A stretch of DNA of 40,778 bases from Akkermansiaceae bacterium (GTDB lineage Bacteria; Verrucomicrobiota; Verrucomicrobiia; Verrucomicrobiales; Akkermansiaceae). How positions within the stretch are numbered: the stretch's first letter is position 1; each line of letters starts with the position of its first letter. The DNA is taken from assembly GCA_903906515.1 (NCBI GenBank), contig CAIVKO010000145.1, positions 1-40,778 of the forward strand, read 5' to 3'. Shown piece by piece: positions 17,060 to 25,941 of this stretch. A program made the position numbers and the translations under genes. The notes beneath the pieces are model-generated. The model had not been told where the DNA came from. It worked only from the letters and a program-made list of their open reading frames with translations, and searched no databases.

Positions 17060-17187
17060 GGTAGCGCGGCCTCGATGAGGCCACACCCAAAGGAAAGCGA
17101 AAGCCCCGCCCACGCAAAGCCTTCTAGTCCATCCTTGGCATCCAACTCCCCCCCTTTGTCCGGCGGCCTCATCGAGGCAGCCCTACC
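17060..17187. repeat. GGTAGCGC-family miniature inverted-repeat element, copy 1
   Basis: 23-base terminal inverted repeats at 17060-17082 and 17165-17187 (ends GGTAGCGCGGCCTCGATGAG and the complement) pair with few mismatches. The first 17 bases of the left end are duplicated directly upstream at about 17031-17047. The interior (CCAAAGGAAAGC..., CTTGGCATCC, CCCCTTTGTCCGGCG) matches the element at 25942-26087. It fills much of the 390-base gap between tRNA-His and the fucosidase gene, a divergent gap. No gene is visible in the rest. Confidence 0.8.
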
Positions 17188-17211
17188 ATCCCTCATCACG
17201 CGCCCCGCAGC

Positions 17212-17250
17212 CAAAAGAAATCTTGGCAAAGGAGCACGGAGAACTAGGGT
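17212..17250 (+). promoter_or_regulatory. Candidate fucosidase promoter sharing a motif with the glycosyltransferase promoter
   Basis: CAAAAGAAATCTTGGCAA (17212-17229) matches 30711-30728 with one difference. Reading TTGGCA (17223-17228) as -35, the hexamer TAGGGT (17245-17250) is 16 bases away, the same spacing as at the other site. The -10 match is weak. It lies 63 bases before the fucosidase ATG. Confidence 0.4.
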
Positions 17251-17312
17251 TGCGACAAATGGAAATCGCAGTGAAATGTTCAGGAACCAGTCACCAAAAG
17301 CAAATTCCGAGC

Positions 17313-18767
17313 ATGCGCAAAACCACCCTCATCACCTTGTGCCTGATTCCGTTGCTGTCCCTGCCACAGAATGCTTCGGGCGGCAACACGACACCGCCAC
17401 CGAATCCCAACTCAGACACAGCCGTGACACCCCAAGCCGAGCGCCTGCGTTGGTTCACCGACGCGCACTTCGGCCTATTCCTGCATTGGGGCGTGTATTC
17501 TCGGTTAGGCGACTCATGGCAAGACACCCAATGCAACAAAGCCGAACAGATCCAATGGGAGAAACGCATTCCAATTGCCGAATACACCAAGGTGGCAGCA
17601 CAGTTCAATCCGGTGAAGTTTGACGCCGCAAACTGGGCACGCACCGCCAAGGCAGCAGGCATGAAGTACATCGTCATCACGTCCAAACACCACGACGGGT
17701 TCGCGATGTTCGACTCTCCATGCAATCCGTATAACATCGTCAAGGCCACGCCGTTCGCGCGAGACCCAATGAAGGAGCTTGCCACCGCCTGCCGGACGGA
17801 GGGTATCCGCTTGTGCTTCTATTATTCACTGGGGCGTGAATGGCACGACGAAAGCGTGCCCAATCCGGCCGGCAAAAAAAAGGGGAACTTCTGGGATTAC
17901 CCGGTCAACACCGAGCGCAGCCTGGATATCTATCTGGAACGCAAGGCCAAGCCGCAGCTGCGCGAACTACTGACCCAGTATGGCCCGGTAGGCGCCATCT
18001 GGTTTGACACGCCGGAAGGCATCACGCCCCCGCAAAGCCAAGCCTTGTGCGATCTCATTCATTCCATTCAGCCCAACTGCCTGATCAATGCCCGCGTCGG
18101 CAACGGACTCGGCGATTACGACATTTCGGAGCAGTTCATCCCCGGTTTCAAAAAAGACGCCAAGCCCTGGGAATCGTGCATCACCATAAACCACCACTGG
18201 GGATATGACCAGTTCGACAACAACTGGAAATCGGCGGACACCCTATTGCGCCAATTGGTGGACATCACCAGCAAGGGCGGCAACCTGCTGCTCAATATCG
18301 GACCCACCGGCGAAGGCGAATTCCCAACCGCCAGCATGGAACGCCTGCGCGACATGGGCCGGTGGATGGATAAAAACGGCGAAGCGATCTACGGCGCGGG
18401 CCCGTCGTGCTTCGGACATGAGTACGGCAGCAAACCCACGGTCAACCATTCCGGCGTTGATGCTAACGGACAGGAAATAGCCACCCCCAAGCCGGCGCAC
18501 GGCGTTGGCAAGGCCGACGAGGCTTTGGCCACCCCGAAAAACTGGCGCTGCACCACGAAACCAGGCGTGATCTATCTGCACATTTTTGATTGGCCGGGCA
18601 CCGCCTTCACCGTGGACAATCTATCCGAAACCGTCACCTCCGCCATCGTCCTCGACGGCGGCACCCCTGTCGTCTTCGCGCAGAAGGAACATACCCTCTC
18701 ACTGACACTCCCGGAGCACGCGCCAAACTCGGGCATCACGGTCATCAAGCTGCAAATCAAACCATGA
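17313..18767 (+). CDS. Secreted alpha-L-fucosidase, GH29
   Basis: 484 residues from ATG 17313, chosen because a signal peptide starts there (MRKTTLITLCLIPLLSLPQ). GH29 features: RLRWFTDAHFGLFLHWGVYS at the start of the barrel, then KYIVITSKHHDGFAMFDS and FYYSLGREWH. GAIWFDTPEG holds the nucleophile aspartate in the WFD motif, and WESCITINHHWGY and GGNLLLNIGPTGEGEF follow. It releases alpha-linked L-fucose from glycans outside the cytoplasm. A C-terminal beta domain ends the protein. It leads a plus-strand run with a UroD-family protein, a HEAT protein and a lipase-like lipoprotein. The acid/base residue of GH29 varies and I do not assign it. Confidence 0.93.
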   Translation: MRKTTLITLCLIPLLSLPQNASGGNTTPPPNPNSDTAVTPQAERLRWFTDAHFGLFLHWGVYSRLGDSWQDTQCNKAEQIQWEKRIPIAEYTKVAAQFNPVKFDAANWARTAKAAGMKYIVITSKHHDGFAMFDSPCNPYNIVKATPFARDPMKELATACRTEGIRLCFYYSLGREWHDESVPNPAGKKKGNFWDYPVNTERSLDIYLERKAKPQLRELLTQYGPVGAIWFDTPEGITPPQSQALCDLIHSIQPNCLINARVGNGLGDYDISEQFIPGFKKDAKPWESCITINHHWGYDQFDNNWKSADTLLRQLVDITSKGGNLLLNIGPTGEGEFPTASMERLRDMGRWMDKNGEAIYGAGPSCFGHEYGSKPTVNHSGVDANGQEIATPKPAHGVGKADEALATPKNWRCTTKPGVIYLHIFDWPGTAFTVDNLSETVTSAIVLDGGTPVVFAQKEHTLSLTLPEHAPNSGITVIKLQIKP

Positions 18768-18841
18768 ATTTGGTGAAATTCGGAATCAGCCCGCCAAAAG
18801 AAAATTCGTAACATTCCAATTAAAACCACCAACCCAAACCC

Positions 18842-20113
18842 ATGAAACCCATGACATCCCGAGAACGTCTGATCGCCACCTTGAACCATCAACCGACCGA
18901 CCGCTTGTGTGTGGATTTCGGCGCGGGATTCCAGACCGGCATGGGTGCCGGGGCAGTGCACCGCCTGCGCCAGGCCCTGCTTGGCCCATCCGATTTTCGC
19001 GTCAAAATCAGCGAGTCCTATCAGATGCTCGGCGAGATCGACGAGGAACTCCGTCAGGCACTGGCGTTGGATGTCGTCGGGGTGCACGGACCGGGCACGA
19101 TGTTCGGATTCAAGAACGAAGACTGGAAACCGTTCTCCATGTTTGACGGCACGCCGGTGCTGGTGCCCGGCGAATTCAATGTCACACCAGCTCCTGACGG
19201 CGGATGGTTGATTTATCCCGAAGGCGACACCAGCGTGCCACCCAGCGGATGGATGCCCAAGGGCACTTACTTCTTCGATTCGATCAACCGCCAGCAACCG
19301 CTCGATGAATCCAATCTCGATCCCGCCGACAACTGCGAGGAAATGGGCGTCATCAGCGACGAGGATGTGCAACACTATGCGCGACTGAGCCGGCACTATC
19401 ACGAAACGACCGACTACGGCATTTACATGACATTGCCGGGAACGGCCTTTGGCGACATCGCGCTGGTGCCGGCACCTTGGATGAAACACCCGAAAGGCAT
19501 CCGCAGCGTGGAGGATTGGTACATGGCCACCGTCACCGAGCCCGACTACGTGAGAAAAGTCTTCGAGGTCCAATGCGAGGCCGCGCTCAAGAGCATCGAG
19601 CTGTTAGCCGCTGCCGTGGGCGACCGCGCGCAGGTCGTCTTCGTTTCGGGCACGGATTTCGGCACGCAGTCCGGCCAGTTCTGCTCGGTGCAGACCTATC
19701 GCGAATTGTTCAAACCCTTCCATCAGGCGGTGAACAACCATATCCACAAACTTACGAACTGGAAAACGTTCATCCACAGTTGTGGCGCGGTCCTGCCGTT
19801 CATCCCCGAGTTCATCGACGCAGGATTCGACGTGCTCAATCCCGTACAATGCTCCGCGATCGGCATGGATCCGTGCAACTTGAAACGCGAGTTCGGCAAA
19901 GATCTGGTGTTCTGGGGCGGCGGCGTGGACACGCAGAAAACGCTGCCATTCGGCACACCCGACGAGGTCTATCGTGAGGTCCGCGATCGCATTGACATTT
20001 TCAGCGAAGGCGGCGGCTTCGTCTTCAACAGCGTCCACAACGTGCAAAGCAACGTACCCGTTCCAAACCTGCTCGCCATGTTCCGCGCGATCAAGGACAG
20101 CCAAGGGAACTGA
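18842..20113 (+). CDS. Uroporphyrinogen decarboxylase-superfamily protein (methyltransferase-type, not HemE)
   Basis: 423 residues, longer than HemE (about 350). It starts with the superfamily pattern MTSRERLIATLNHQPTDRL. FIHSCGAVLPFIPEFIDAG holds a His-x-Cys pair of the kind that binds zinc in MtaA/CmuA-type methyltransferases. LNPVQCSAIGMDPCNLKREFG, FWGGGVDTQKTLPFGTP and HNVQSNVPVPNLLAM follow. The arginine-rich substrate signature of HemE is absent. It lies 74 bases after the fucosidase and 14 bases before the HEAT gene. Methyl transfer or demethylation linked to sugar breakdown is an inference from context. Confidence 0.8.
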   Translation: MKPMTSRERLIATLNHQPTDRLCVDFGAGFQTGMGAGAVHRLRQALLGPSDFRVKISESYQMLGEIDEELRQALALDVVGVHGPGTMFGFKNEDWKPFSMFDGTPVLVPGEFNVTPAPDGGWLIYPEGDTSVPPSGWMPKGTYFFDSINRQQPLDESNLDPADNCEEMGVISDEDVQHYARLSRHYHETTDYGIYMTLPGTAFGDIALVPAPWMKHPKGIRSVEDWYMATVTEPDYVRKVFEVQCEAALKSIELLAAAVGDRAQVVFVSGTDFGTQSGQFCSVQTYRELFKPFHQAVNNHIHKLTNWKTFIHSCGAVLPFIPEFIDAGFDVLNPVQCSAIGMDPCNLKREFGKDLVFWGGGVDTQKTLPFGTPDEVYREVRDRIDIFSEGGGFVFNSVHNVQSNVPVPNLLAMFRAIKDSQGN

Positions 20114-20127
20114 ACTCCAACCCCCGC

Positions 20128-21477
20128 ATGAACTTCCTCCGCGGCCTTCATCCCAAAACCCATTTCCTAGCAGTCATCACGCTGGCTTTCACGTTTATAT
20201 CTCATGCGGAAGCCTTGCCAGAACTTGTGGACAAAGCCGCCGCCGTAAACAACGCCAGCGGCGAGGAGCCACGATTGGAGTGGGTATGGATCAAAAACCG
20301 CGACGCCATCGAGGAAATCCTGACCCATGACTCACCAGCGACTCGGGAGGAAATGCGCAGTCGGCTTGCCGACACCGACAGACCACTGGCCACTCGATTG
20401 CTCTATGCGGGAATTCTTGCTTCATGGAATGACCGCAGCGGCCAGACCTTCCTGTTGAACCAAGGGCGTGAGGCCACCCAACAGGAACAAGTCAAAGATG
20501 TGTTTTGGGTCATCGGCCATCTGGGTTGGCTCTATCCACTCACCAAGGATGCTGAGGTAAAAACCGTGGACATGCGCTGGGCGGAGGACTTCATGCTCGA
20601 AATGCTCAAGCAACCCAAGTCACTCGAAGAGCCTCAACGCAAGGGGGAGTTTGATTCCAGACAAGCCTTAGCGATCAACAGCGGGGGTGGCAATTTCGGC
20701 GAGATTCTGGGAAAGATGAAGAGCCGGGAGCTGTACGCAACTCTAACCAAACTGTGGGAGCAAAGCCCCCCATACATGGACCGCCGGGAAATCCTCGCTG
20801 CCTTCGATGAGTTGGGAGACCGCCGGGCAATGCCCCTGTTGCTGGAAGTGCTCAAGACAACACACGATGATGATTACCGATACGCCGCATCGGCGTTGGC
20901 CAAGTTCGGTGAGGCGGATGCCATTCCAATCCTGTTGGAACATCTGGACGACTGGGGAACCTATCCACCCTTATCCAAATTCCACGACGATCGGATTCTG
21001 CCTGCGGTGAAGAAGGCTCTGCCGTCACTCAAGGACTATGCCCTCGGTGCCGCCCGCCTCATGATCATTGAAATGGAAGGTGGCGACCTGCTTCCCAAAC
21101 TCATTGCCCTGGCGAAGGAACCCAATCTGAAAAACATGATGAACCCGATGATGGCCATCCGCGAATTAAAAGACCCGCGGGCCGTGCCCTTTGCCATCGG
21201 CGTACTCAATACGTCGCCAGACATGTCGGACCGACAGTTTGCAATCCGCATTCTCGCTGAGATCAAGGATTCTCCCGCAGCCATCAAGGCGTTGATCAAC
21301 GCCCTGGATATCGACTTCAATGCCCTTGCCAAAGGGAAGGATGCCGCAAGCGATAACAACAAGGAGTTCCGCGAGGAAATCGCCACCGATCTCAAAACAT
21401 TGACCGGGCACGACTTCGGAGTGAACAAGAAAAGGTGGATCAAGTATTTCCGGGATGCCCATCGGGACGAACCGTAA
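20128..21477 (+). CDS. Secreted HEAT-repeat protein
   Basis: 449 residues. A probable signal peptide ends near HAEA (about residue 28). From about 215 to 410 there are HEAT-like helical pairs (REILAAFDELGDRRAMPLLLEVL, YRYAASALAKFGEADAIPILLEHL, RQFAIRILAEIKDSPAAIKALI). The end, LTGHDFGVNKKRWIKYFRDA, resembles the tail common in Planctomycetes/Verrucomicrobia HEAT proteins. It is probably a periplasmic scaffold. It starts 14 bases after the UroD-family gene, so co-transcription is likely. No catalytic motif is seen. Confidence 0.75.
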   Translation: MNFLRGLHPKTHFLAVITLAFTFISHAEALPELVDKAAAVNNASGEEPRLEWVWIKNRDAIEEILTHDSPATREEMRSRLADTDRPLATRLLYAGILASWNDRSGQTFLLNQGREATQQEQVKDVFWVIGHLGWLYPLTKDAEVKTVDMRWAEDFMLEMLKQPKSLEEPQRKGEFDSRQALAINSGGGNFGEILGKMKSRELYATLTKLWEQSPPYMDRREILAAFDELGDRRAMPLLLEVLKTTHDDDYRYAASALAKFGEADAIPILLEHLDDWGTYPPLSKFHDDRILPAVKKALPSLKDYALGAARLMIIEMEGGDLLPKLIALAKEPNLKNMMNPMMAIRELKDPRAVPFAIGVLNTSPDMSDRQFAIRILAEIKDSPAAIKALINALDIDFNALAKGKDAASDNNKEFREEIATDLKTLTGHDFGVNKKRWIKYFRDAHRDEP

Positions 21478-21557
21478 GACGATCACGGGTCACTTTCCGG
21501 ACTTGGCATAACGGCTGTAAAAGGCATTCTGGCCCGGCACCCGCGCCGACGGATCCC

Positions 21558-23138
21558 ATGCTGCGTTACTTCACCGCCATATTTTCCCTGGTTCTGCTTT
21601 GCCAATGCGGCGCGCCCCAGCCGCCGCAATGTCATTCCGTGCCCAGGGCGTCGCGCGTCCCTGCGGACACCCTGATGGCCGAGGCGCGCAGGAACTGGAA
21701 CATTCTCGCCAACCCGGGCCGCAGTTCCGAGTGGTCCACAGCGAGCACAGGATACAACAGCGCCGTCGCCAAGTTGTTCGATCAACTCCGCTGCGGCCAA
21801 GACGGATGGGATGCGCGCGCGGCAGCTCTCGGCACCCGCATCGCGCCGCAAGGCCCGAATGAGACGGACCCCGGAGTTCTGGACACCGTGTTCCCGGCAA
21901 CTTTGGCGGACGTGAGTGTCGTCCACTCGCGCAAGACCACTTGGGGAATCGGCGTTCCCGCCGTCGGATGGAAACAAACCGCACCCGTGGGCGGCAAACG
22001 CGCGAAATACCTCCTCCCCAACGGACTGCCCTACAACATTACCCTCGTCCTATCCTTCGAGCAACCCGGCGCTCCCGTGTGGCGGTTTACCAAACGCTGG
22101 AAACTGGAGGACATCAGGATCGGCGGCACCACCCACACGTTGGCCGCGGATTGGACCGCCGCCAATGCCTTCTACTGGCACATGTGCGATCTTGATGACC
22201 TGAAAATCCAGAATGTCATCCTGCCGGAGCGCTACATGGAGGAGACCGGCATCTATTTCATCACTCCCTACGATCCCGAAAAAATCCCCATCGTTTTCGT
22301 GCACGGCCTGGTCTCCAGCCCGGACGCATTCAAGAACATGATCAACGAACTTGTGCCGGAGCCATGGTTCCGCCAGCACTATCAAATCTGGGTTTACAAC
22401 TATCCCACCGGCAATCCGTGGTTGTTCAGCAGCATGAAATTCCGCGAGGTGATGCATGATGCGTGCTCGTTCGCCCGCTCGAAAGGCCACGACCGCAATC
22501 TCAACCGCATGGTCATCGTCGCCCACTCGATGGGCGGACTGCTCACACGTTCAAGCGTCGTCGATCCGGGAAAGACACTCTACGCGGCGAACTACCTTGT
22601 ACCACCGGACCAACTCAAGACCACTCCGGCAAACCGCGAATTCATCAAAAAATCACTGCTCTACAAACCGCTCAAGGAGCCCCGCCGCGTTGTTTTCCTC
22701 GCCGTCCCGCATCGTGGCAGCCCTGCGGCCAACATGCGCATCTCCACCTGGATCTCCCGCCTCATCCGCCTGCCAAAAACCATCACCGTCGATCTATTGG
22801 ACAGCACCCTCCAGGCGGTGGGAGACATCGCTCAAGGCAAAGACGCCTCCCCACACCTACCGACCTCCATCGACAGCCTCTCGCCTAACTACAAAAACAA
22901 CAAAGCCCTCGACACCATCCCCTTGCCGGGACGCATCACCTTCCACTCCATCATCGGTGATCGCGGAAAAGGCAACACCCCCGCCAGCAGTGACGGCGTG
23001 GTGCCCTATTGGTCATCCCACATCACGCCCGTCGCCTCAGAACTCATCGTCCCCAGCCACCACAGCGTCCAAGACAACCCCATGGCCGCAACCGAACTCA
23101 AACGCATCCTCAAACTGCACCTGAATAGTAAAAACTGA
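21558..23138 (+). CDS. Lipase-like alpha/beta hydrolase, probable lipoprotein
   Basis: 526 residues from ATG 21558, where a lipoprotein-type signal begins (MLRYFTAIFSLVLLCQCGA); the lipobox cysteine is Cys15 or Cys17. The catalytic half starts near residue 240 with IPIVFVHGLVSSPDAF (oxyanion region). The nucleophile motif is VIVAHSMGGLL, then FLAVPHRGSP, with candidate acid and base in SDGVVPYWSSH and VPSHHSVQDNP. It probably cleaves esters in the cell envelope; the substrate is unknown. The N-terminal 230 residues match nothing I recognise. The stop codon lies inside a CTGAAATACTGAAA repeat. Confidence 0.8.
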   Translation: MLRYFTAIFSLVLLCQCGAPQPPQCHSVPRASRVPADTLMAEARRNWNILANPGRSSEWSTASTGYNSAVAKLFDQLRCGQDGWDARAAALGTRIAPQGPNETDPGVLDTVFPATLADVSVVHSRKTTWGIGVPAVGWKQTAPVGGKRAKYLLPNGLPYNITLVLSFEQPGAPVWRFTKRWKLEDIRIGGTTHTLAADWTAANAFYWHMCDLDDLKIQNVILPERYMEETGIYFITPYDPEKIPIVFVHGLVSSPDAFKNMINELVPEPWFRQHYQIWVYNYPTGNPWLFSSMKFREVMHDACSFARSKGHDRNLNRMVIVAHSMGGLLTRSSVVDPGKTLYAANYLVPPDQLKTTPANREFIKKSLLYKPLKEPRRVVFLAVPHRGSPAANMRISTWISRLIRLPKTITVDLLDSTLQAVGDIAQGKDASPHLPTSIDSLSPNYKNNKALDTIPLPGRITFHSIIGDRGKGNTPASSDGVVPYWSSHITPVASELIVPSHHSVQDNPMAATELKRILKLHLNSKN

Positions 23139-23235
23139 AATACTGAAACGCTGAGAAGCTGAAAATGCTTCACGCTTGAATCTGTATCTCAGCATCTCAG
23201 CATCTCAGCATTTCAGCATTTCAGCTTCTCAGCAT
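23136..23235. repeat. TTTCAGCA/CTCAGCAT octamer cluster with inverted copies
   Basis: About six direct copies of ATCTCAGC/ATTTCAGC run from 23186 to 23235. Inverted relatives (CTGAAATACTGAAACGCTGA, then GCTGAAAATGC) lie at 23136-23168, so the region can fold back on itself. It fills the gap between the lipase-like gene and tyrS and contains the stop codon of the former. It is the same octamer as at 2963-2998. Confidence 0.75.
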
Positions 23236-23246
23236 CCACCACCACC

Positions 23247-24428
23247 ATGTCTCCCGAACAACAACTCGCCCATCTCACCGCCGGAGCCGCCAAGGTTCTA
23301 TCCGAAAAGGAACTGCTCGAAAAACTCCGTCTCGGCCGCCCACTGCGCATCAAGCTCGGCGTCGACCCCACGGCGCCGGACATCCACTTCGGCCACACCG
23401 TGGCGCTGGAGAAACTCCGGCAGTTCCAATTGTTAGGGCACCAGGCTGTTCTGCTCATCGGCGACTTCACCGCCACCGTCGGCGATCCGTCCGGCCGCTC
23501 CGCCACCCGTCCGCCGCTCACCCGCGATGAAGTCCTGGTGAATGCAGAAACCTACACCGATCAGGCATTCAAGATCCTCGACAAATCAAAAACCGAGATC
23601 GTTTACAACGGCGACTGGTTCCGCAAGATGACCTACGAGGAAATCCTCAAGCTCAACTCGCGCGTCACCCTCCAACAGATGCTCCAGCGCGAGGACTTCC
23701 GCAACCGGCTCGACGCCGGTCAGGAAATCCGCCTCCACGAACTGCAATACCCGATCATGCAGGGCTGGGACTCGGTGGAAATCCGCGCCGATGTCGAACT
23801 CGGCGGCACCGACCAACTCTTCAACATCCTCGTCGGCCGCGACCTCCAGAAAGAGGAAGGCCAGCCACAGCAGGTCGTGATGGTCATGCCGTTGCTCGAA
23901 GGCCTCGACGGTGTTAGAAAAATGTCCAAGTCCTACGGCAACTACATCGGCGTCAGCGATCCGCCGCAGGAAATGTTCGGCAAGCTCATGAGTGTGTCGG
24001 ACGAGTTGATGGACCGCTACTACCTTCTCCTACTGGGCGAAGCCCGCGATCCTGATGGCCACCCGATGGACGCCAAGAAGACCCTCGCCGAAAAACTCAC
24101 CTCACGCTATCACGGCGCGGATGCCGGCACCGCCGCCCGCGCGGATTGGGACACGCGTTTCTCGAAAAAAGACCTCGCCGCCGCGGAGCTTCCGGAAATC
24201 AACATCACGGATCTTCCCACCGACCTAACGGTTCTCAGCCTCACCGCCCACGGCTTCAAGTCCGCATTCAATCTGGAAAAATCCAATAGCGAACTCAGGA
24301 AGCAGTTCATCACCAGCGGCTCCGTCCAACTCAATGGCGAAAAGCTCACCGACCCCAATGCCGCCATCAAACCGCAGTCCGGTGACGTGCTGAAACTCTC
24401 GAAAAAACACGCCGTGCGACTCGTCTGA
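23247..24428 (+). CDS. tyrS: Tyrosyl-tRNA synthetase
   Basis: 393 residues, a class I synthetase charging tRNA-Tyr. The HIGH-type motif is HFGH (in APDIHFGHTVALEKL), the class signature KMSKS is in RKMSKSYGNYIG, and ADVELGGTDQLFN lines the tyrosine pocket. A C-terminal S4-like RNA-binding domain follows (FITSGSVQLNGEKL). Length and motifs fit the TyrZ-like subgroup. It is convergent with the hlyD-type gene, with a REPIN-like element between them. Confidence 0.96.
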   Translation: MSPEQQLAHLTAGAAKVLSEKELLEKLRLGRPLRIKLGVDPTAPDIHFGHTVALEKLRQFQLLGHQAVLLIGDFTATVGDPSGRSATRPPLTRDEVLVNAETYTDQAFKILDKSKTEIVYNGDWFRKMTYEEILKLNSRVTLQQMLQREDFRNRLDAGQEIRLHELQYPIMQGWDSVEIRADVELGGTDQLFNILVGRDLQKEEGQPQQVVMVMPLLEGLDGVRKMSKSYGNYIGVSDPPQEMFGKLMSVSDELMDRYYLLLLGEARDPDGHPMDAKKTLAEKLTSRYHGADAGTAARADWDTRFSKKDLAAAELPEINITDLPTDLTVLSLTAHGFKSAFNLEKSNSELRKQFITSGSVQLNGEKLTDPNAAIKPQSGDVLKLSKKHAVRLV

Positions 24429-24439
24429 AGGGCGTAAAC

Positions 24440-24621
24440 CCTTAGAATCTGTCTTTAAAATGGCAGGGACAGACCTCCGGGCGGTCCAGCGAATGGAAAG
24501 AGTACGAGGACGATCATGCAAATGATTAAAAATCATCTCATGGGCGATTGTTCACACTTCATTCTCGCGGACCGCCCGGAGGATCGGTCCCTGCCTTCTG
24601 CAATATCCAGACAGGCCCCTA
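24440..24621. repeat. REPIN-like element, complete copy A
   Basis: The left arm (24440-24495) and right arm (24561-24621) are inverted copies of a palindromic unit with stems GGACCG/CGGTCC. They end in CCTTAGAATCTG and CAGACAGGCCCCTAG. The spacer holds a hairpin, ATGATT-AAA-AATCAT, at 24522-24536. The element fills the gap between convergent tyrS and the HlyD-type gene, and the latter's stop codon (24619-24621) is in its right end. Both ends match the copy at 32661-33038. Confidence 0.85.
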
Positions 24622-25878
24622 GTCTTTTTCCCTAACATCCGATCCATCCTTCACCACGTCCGGTGGATGGAGCAGGACCTTGTCACCAGGACGAAGGCCG
24701 GAAAGCACCTCTGTGAGGCGACCGTCGGAATGGCCCGCCTCAATGGCGGTTAGAGAGGCCTTGCCATCCCGATAGATGAAGGTTTTCCACGCGTTGTCCT
24801 CGCGGAACAACGCGCCGGACTGGACCACCAGCACATCATCGGCATGCCAAATCGCCACCCGCACCTCGACACGGTAACGGTCACCGAGCGCCCGCGCGGT
24901 TTCCGGCGGATCCACGAGATCGCTGAGCACAATGACCCGCTGCTCCTCCACGCCCAGCGCGGAGATTTTGGTAAACGCGGCGGGTTCGATGCGTCGCACA
25001 CGGGCTTTGAGCGGCTTCTCACCGCCCCATTGCTCGACCTCCACGGAATCACCGGGCCGGATGGTCACCGCGTCGCGCGAGAGGATTTCCGCCTCGATTT
25101 CAATGTCGGCGGGATCGCCCACTTCGAGGATCGGCATGCCGGGAGCGACGATGGTTTCACTTTCCTGGCGGACATTGAGCACGCGACCGGACACCGGGGA
25201 TTTCACTTCGATTAAATTGTTAGATCCATTACCATCCGGGCGATCGAGCACGGCGCGGGCCTGGGCCAACTCGTAGTCGATGACCTGCAGGGAAAACTCC
25301 GCCGCACGGACTTCGGCGGCTTTGACCAAAGCCTCGGTCTCGGCGCGGTCTCGGTCGGCATCGGATAGCGTGCCGGCGGTTTTGACATTCCTCATGCGGT
25401 CGCGGTTGGCTTCCGCGAGTTGGAGGGCGGCCTTAAGTGCGGCAAGCGATTCCGCCGTCTGCTTGTGGGCGGCCTCGCGCATCGAAACCACGGCTTCCGC
25501 CTGCACCCGCGCACGGGGATCGAGCAGCGGCGGGACGACCGGCTCGATCAGGGTCAGCACGGTTTTTCCCGCTTCCACGGCATCACCGGGTTTGAGCGGG
25601 ACGCGTCGCATTTTTCCAGCCACCGGGGCGGCGACGATGTAACGGTTGCGGACGCGGGTTTTCCCTTCCTCGGAAACCCGGACGGTGAGCGGAGAGCGGA
25701 CGATCACACCAGTCTCGATCAGCACCGGCTTAGGCCACAACCCCCAGACAACGGCGGAAATGAGCACTATCGCACCCAACCATGGCAGCAGCCTGCGGAC
25801 AAGGTGCCTGCCCGAAGGATCGCGCTTTGTCGCCCAGGGAGCGGTGCTGCGAGTATCGGTGGAATCAGTGGTGGTCAT
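24619..25878 (-). CDS. HlyD/MacA-type periplasmic adaptor protein
   Basis: 419 residues from ATG 25878; longer readings run into a repeat element and are not credible. One N-terminal helix (LLPWLGAIVLISAVVWGLW) anchors it in the inner membrane. A split lipoyl domain follows (VAAPVAGKMRRVPLKPGDAVEAG and EVKSPVSGRVLNVRQESETI) around a long alpha-helical hairpin at about 130-235. Beta-barrel and membrane-proximal domains end the protein. Such adaptors link an inner-membrane pump to an outer-membrane channel. No pump is adjacent; the nearest candidate is the MacB-type pair at 13002-14969. Confidence 0.88.
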   Translation of the reverse strand: MTTTDSTDTRSTAPWATKRDPSGRHLVRRLLPWLGAIVLISAVVWGLWPKPVLIETGVIVRSPLTVRVSEEGKTRVRNRYIVAAPVAGKMRRVPLKPGDAVEAGKTVLTLIEPVVPPLLDPRARVQAEAVVSMREAAHKQTAESLAALKAALQLAEANRDRMRNVKTAGTLSDADRDRAETEALVKAAEVRAAEFSLQVIDYELAQARAVLDRPDGNGSNNLIEVKSPVSGRVLNVRQESETIVAPGMPILEVGDPADIEIEAEILSRDAVTIRPGDSVEVEQWGGEKPLKARVRRIEPAAFTKISALGVEEQRVIVLSDLVDPPETARALGDRYRVEVRVAIWHADDVLVVQSGALFREDNAWKTFIYRDGKASLTAIEAGHSDGRLTEVLSGLRPGDKVLLHPPDVVKDGSDVREKD

Positions 25879-25941
25879 GAAGACGCGCACAGAGTGCATC
25901 AGGAACGACCGCCTTGCAAGCCACCAAGTCTGTAGCGACCC

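Noticed and set aside
18572..19573. Minus-strand reading frame of 333 codons
   Set aside because: Antisense to the fucosidase end and the UroD-family gene, both with clear motifs.
18842..20113. HemE (true uroporphyrinogen decarboxylase)
   Set aside because: Too long, lacks the HemE substrate signature, has a His-x-Cys site and lies with glycan genes.
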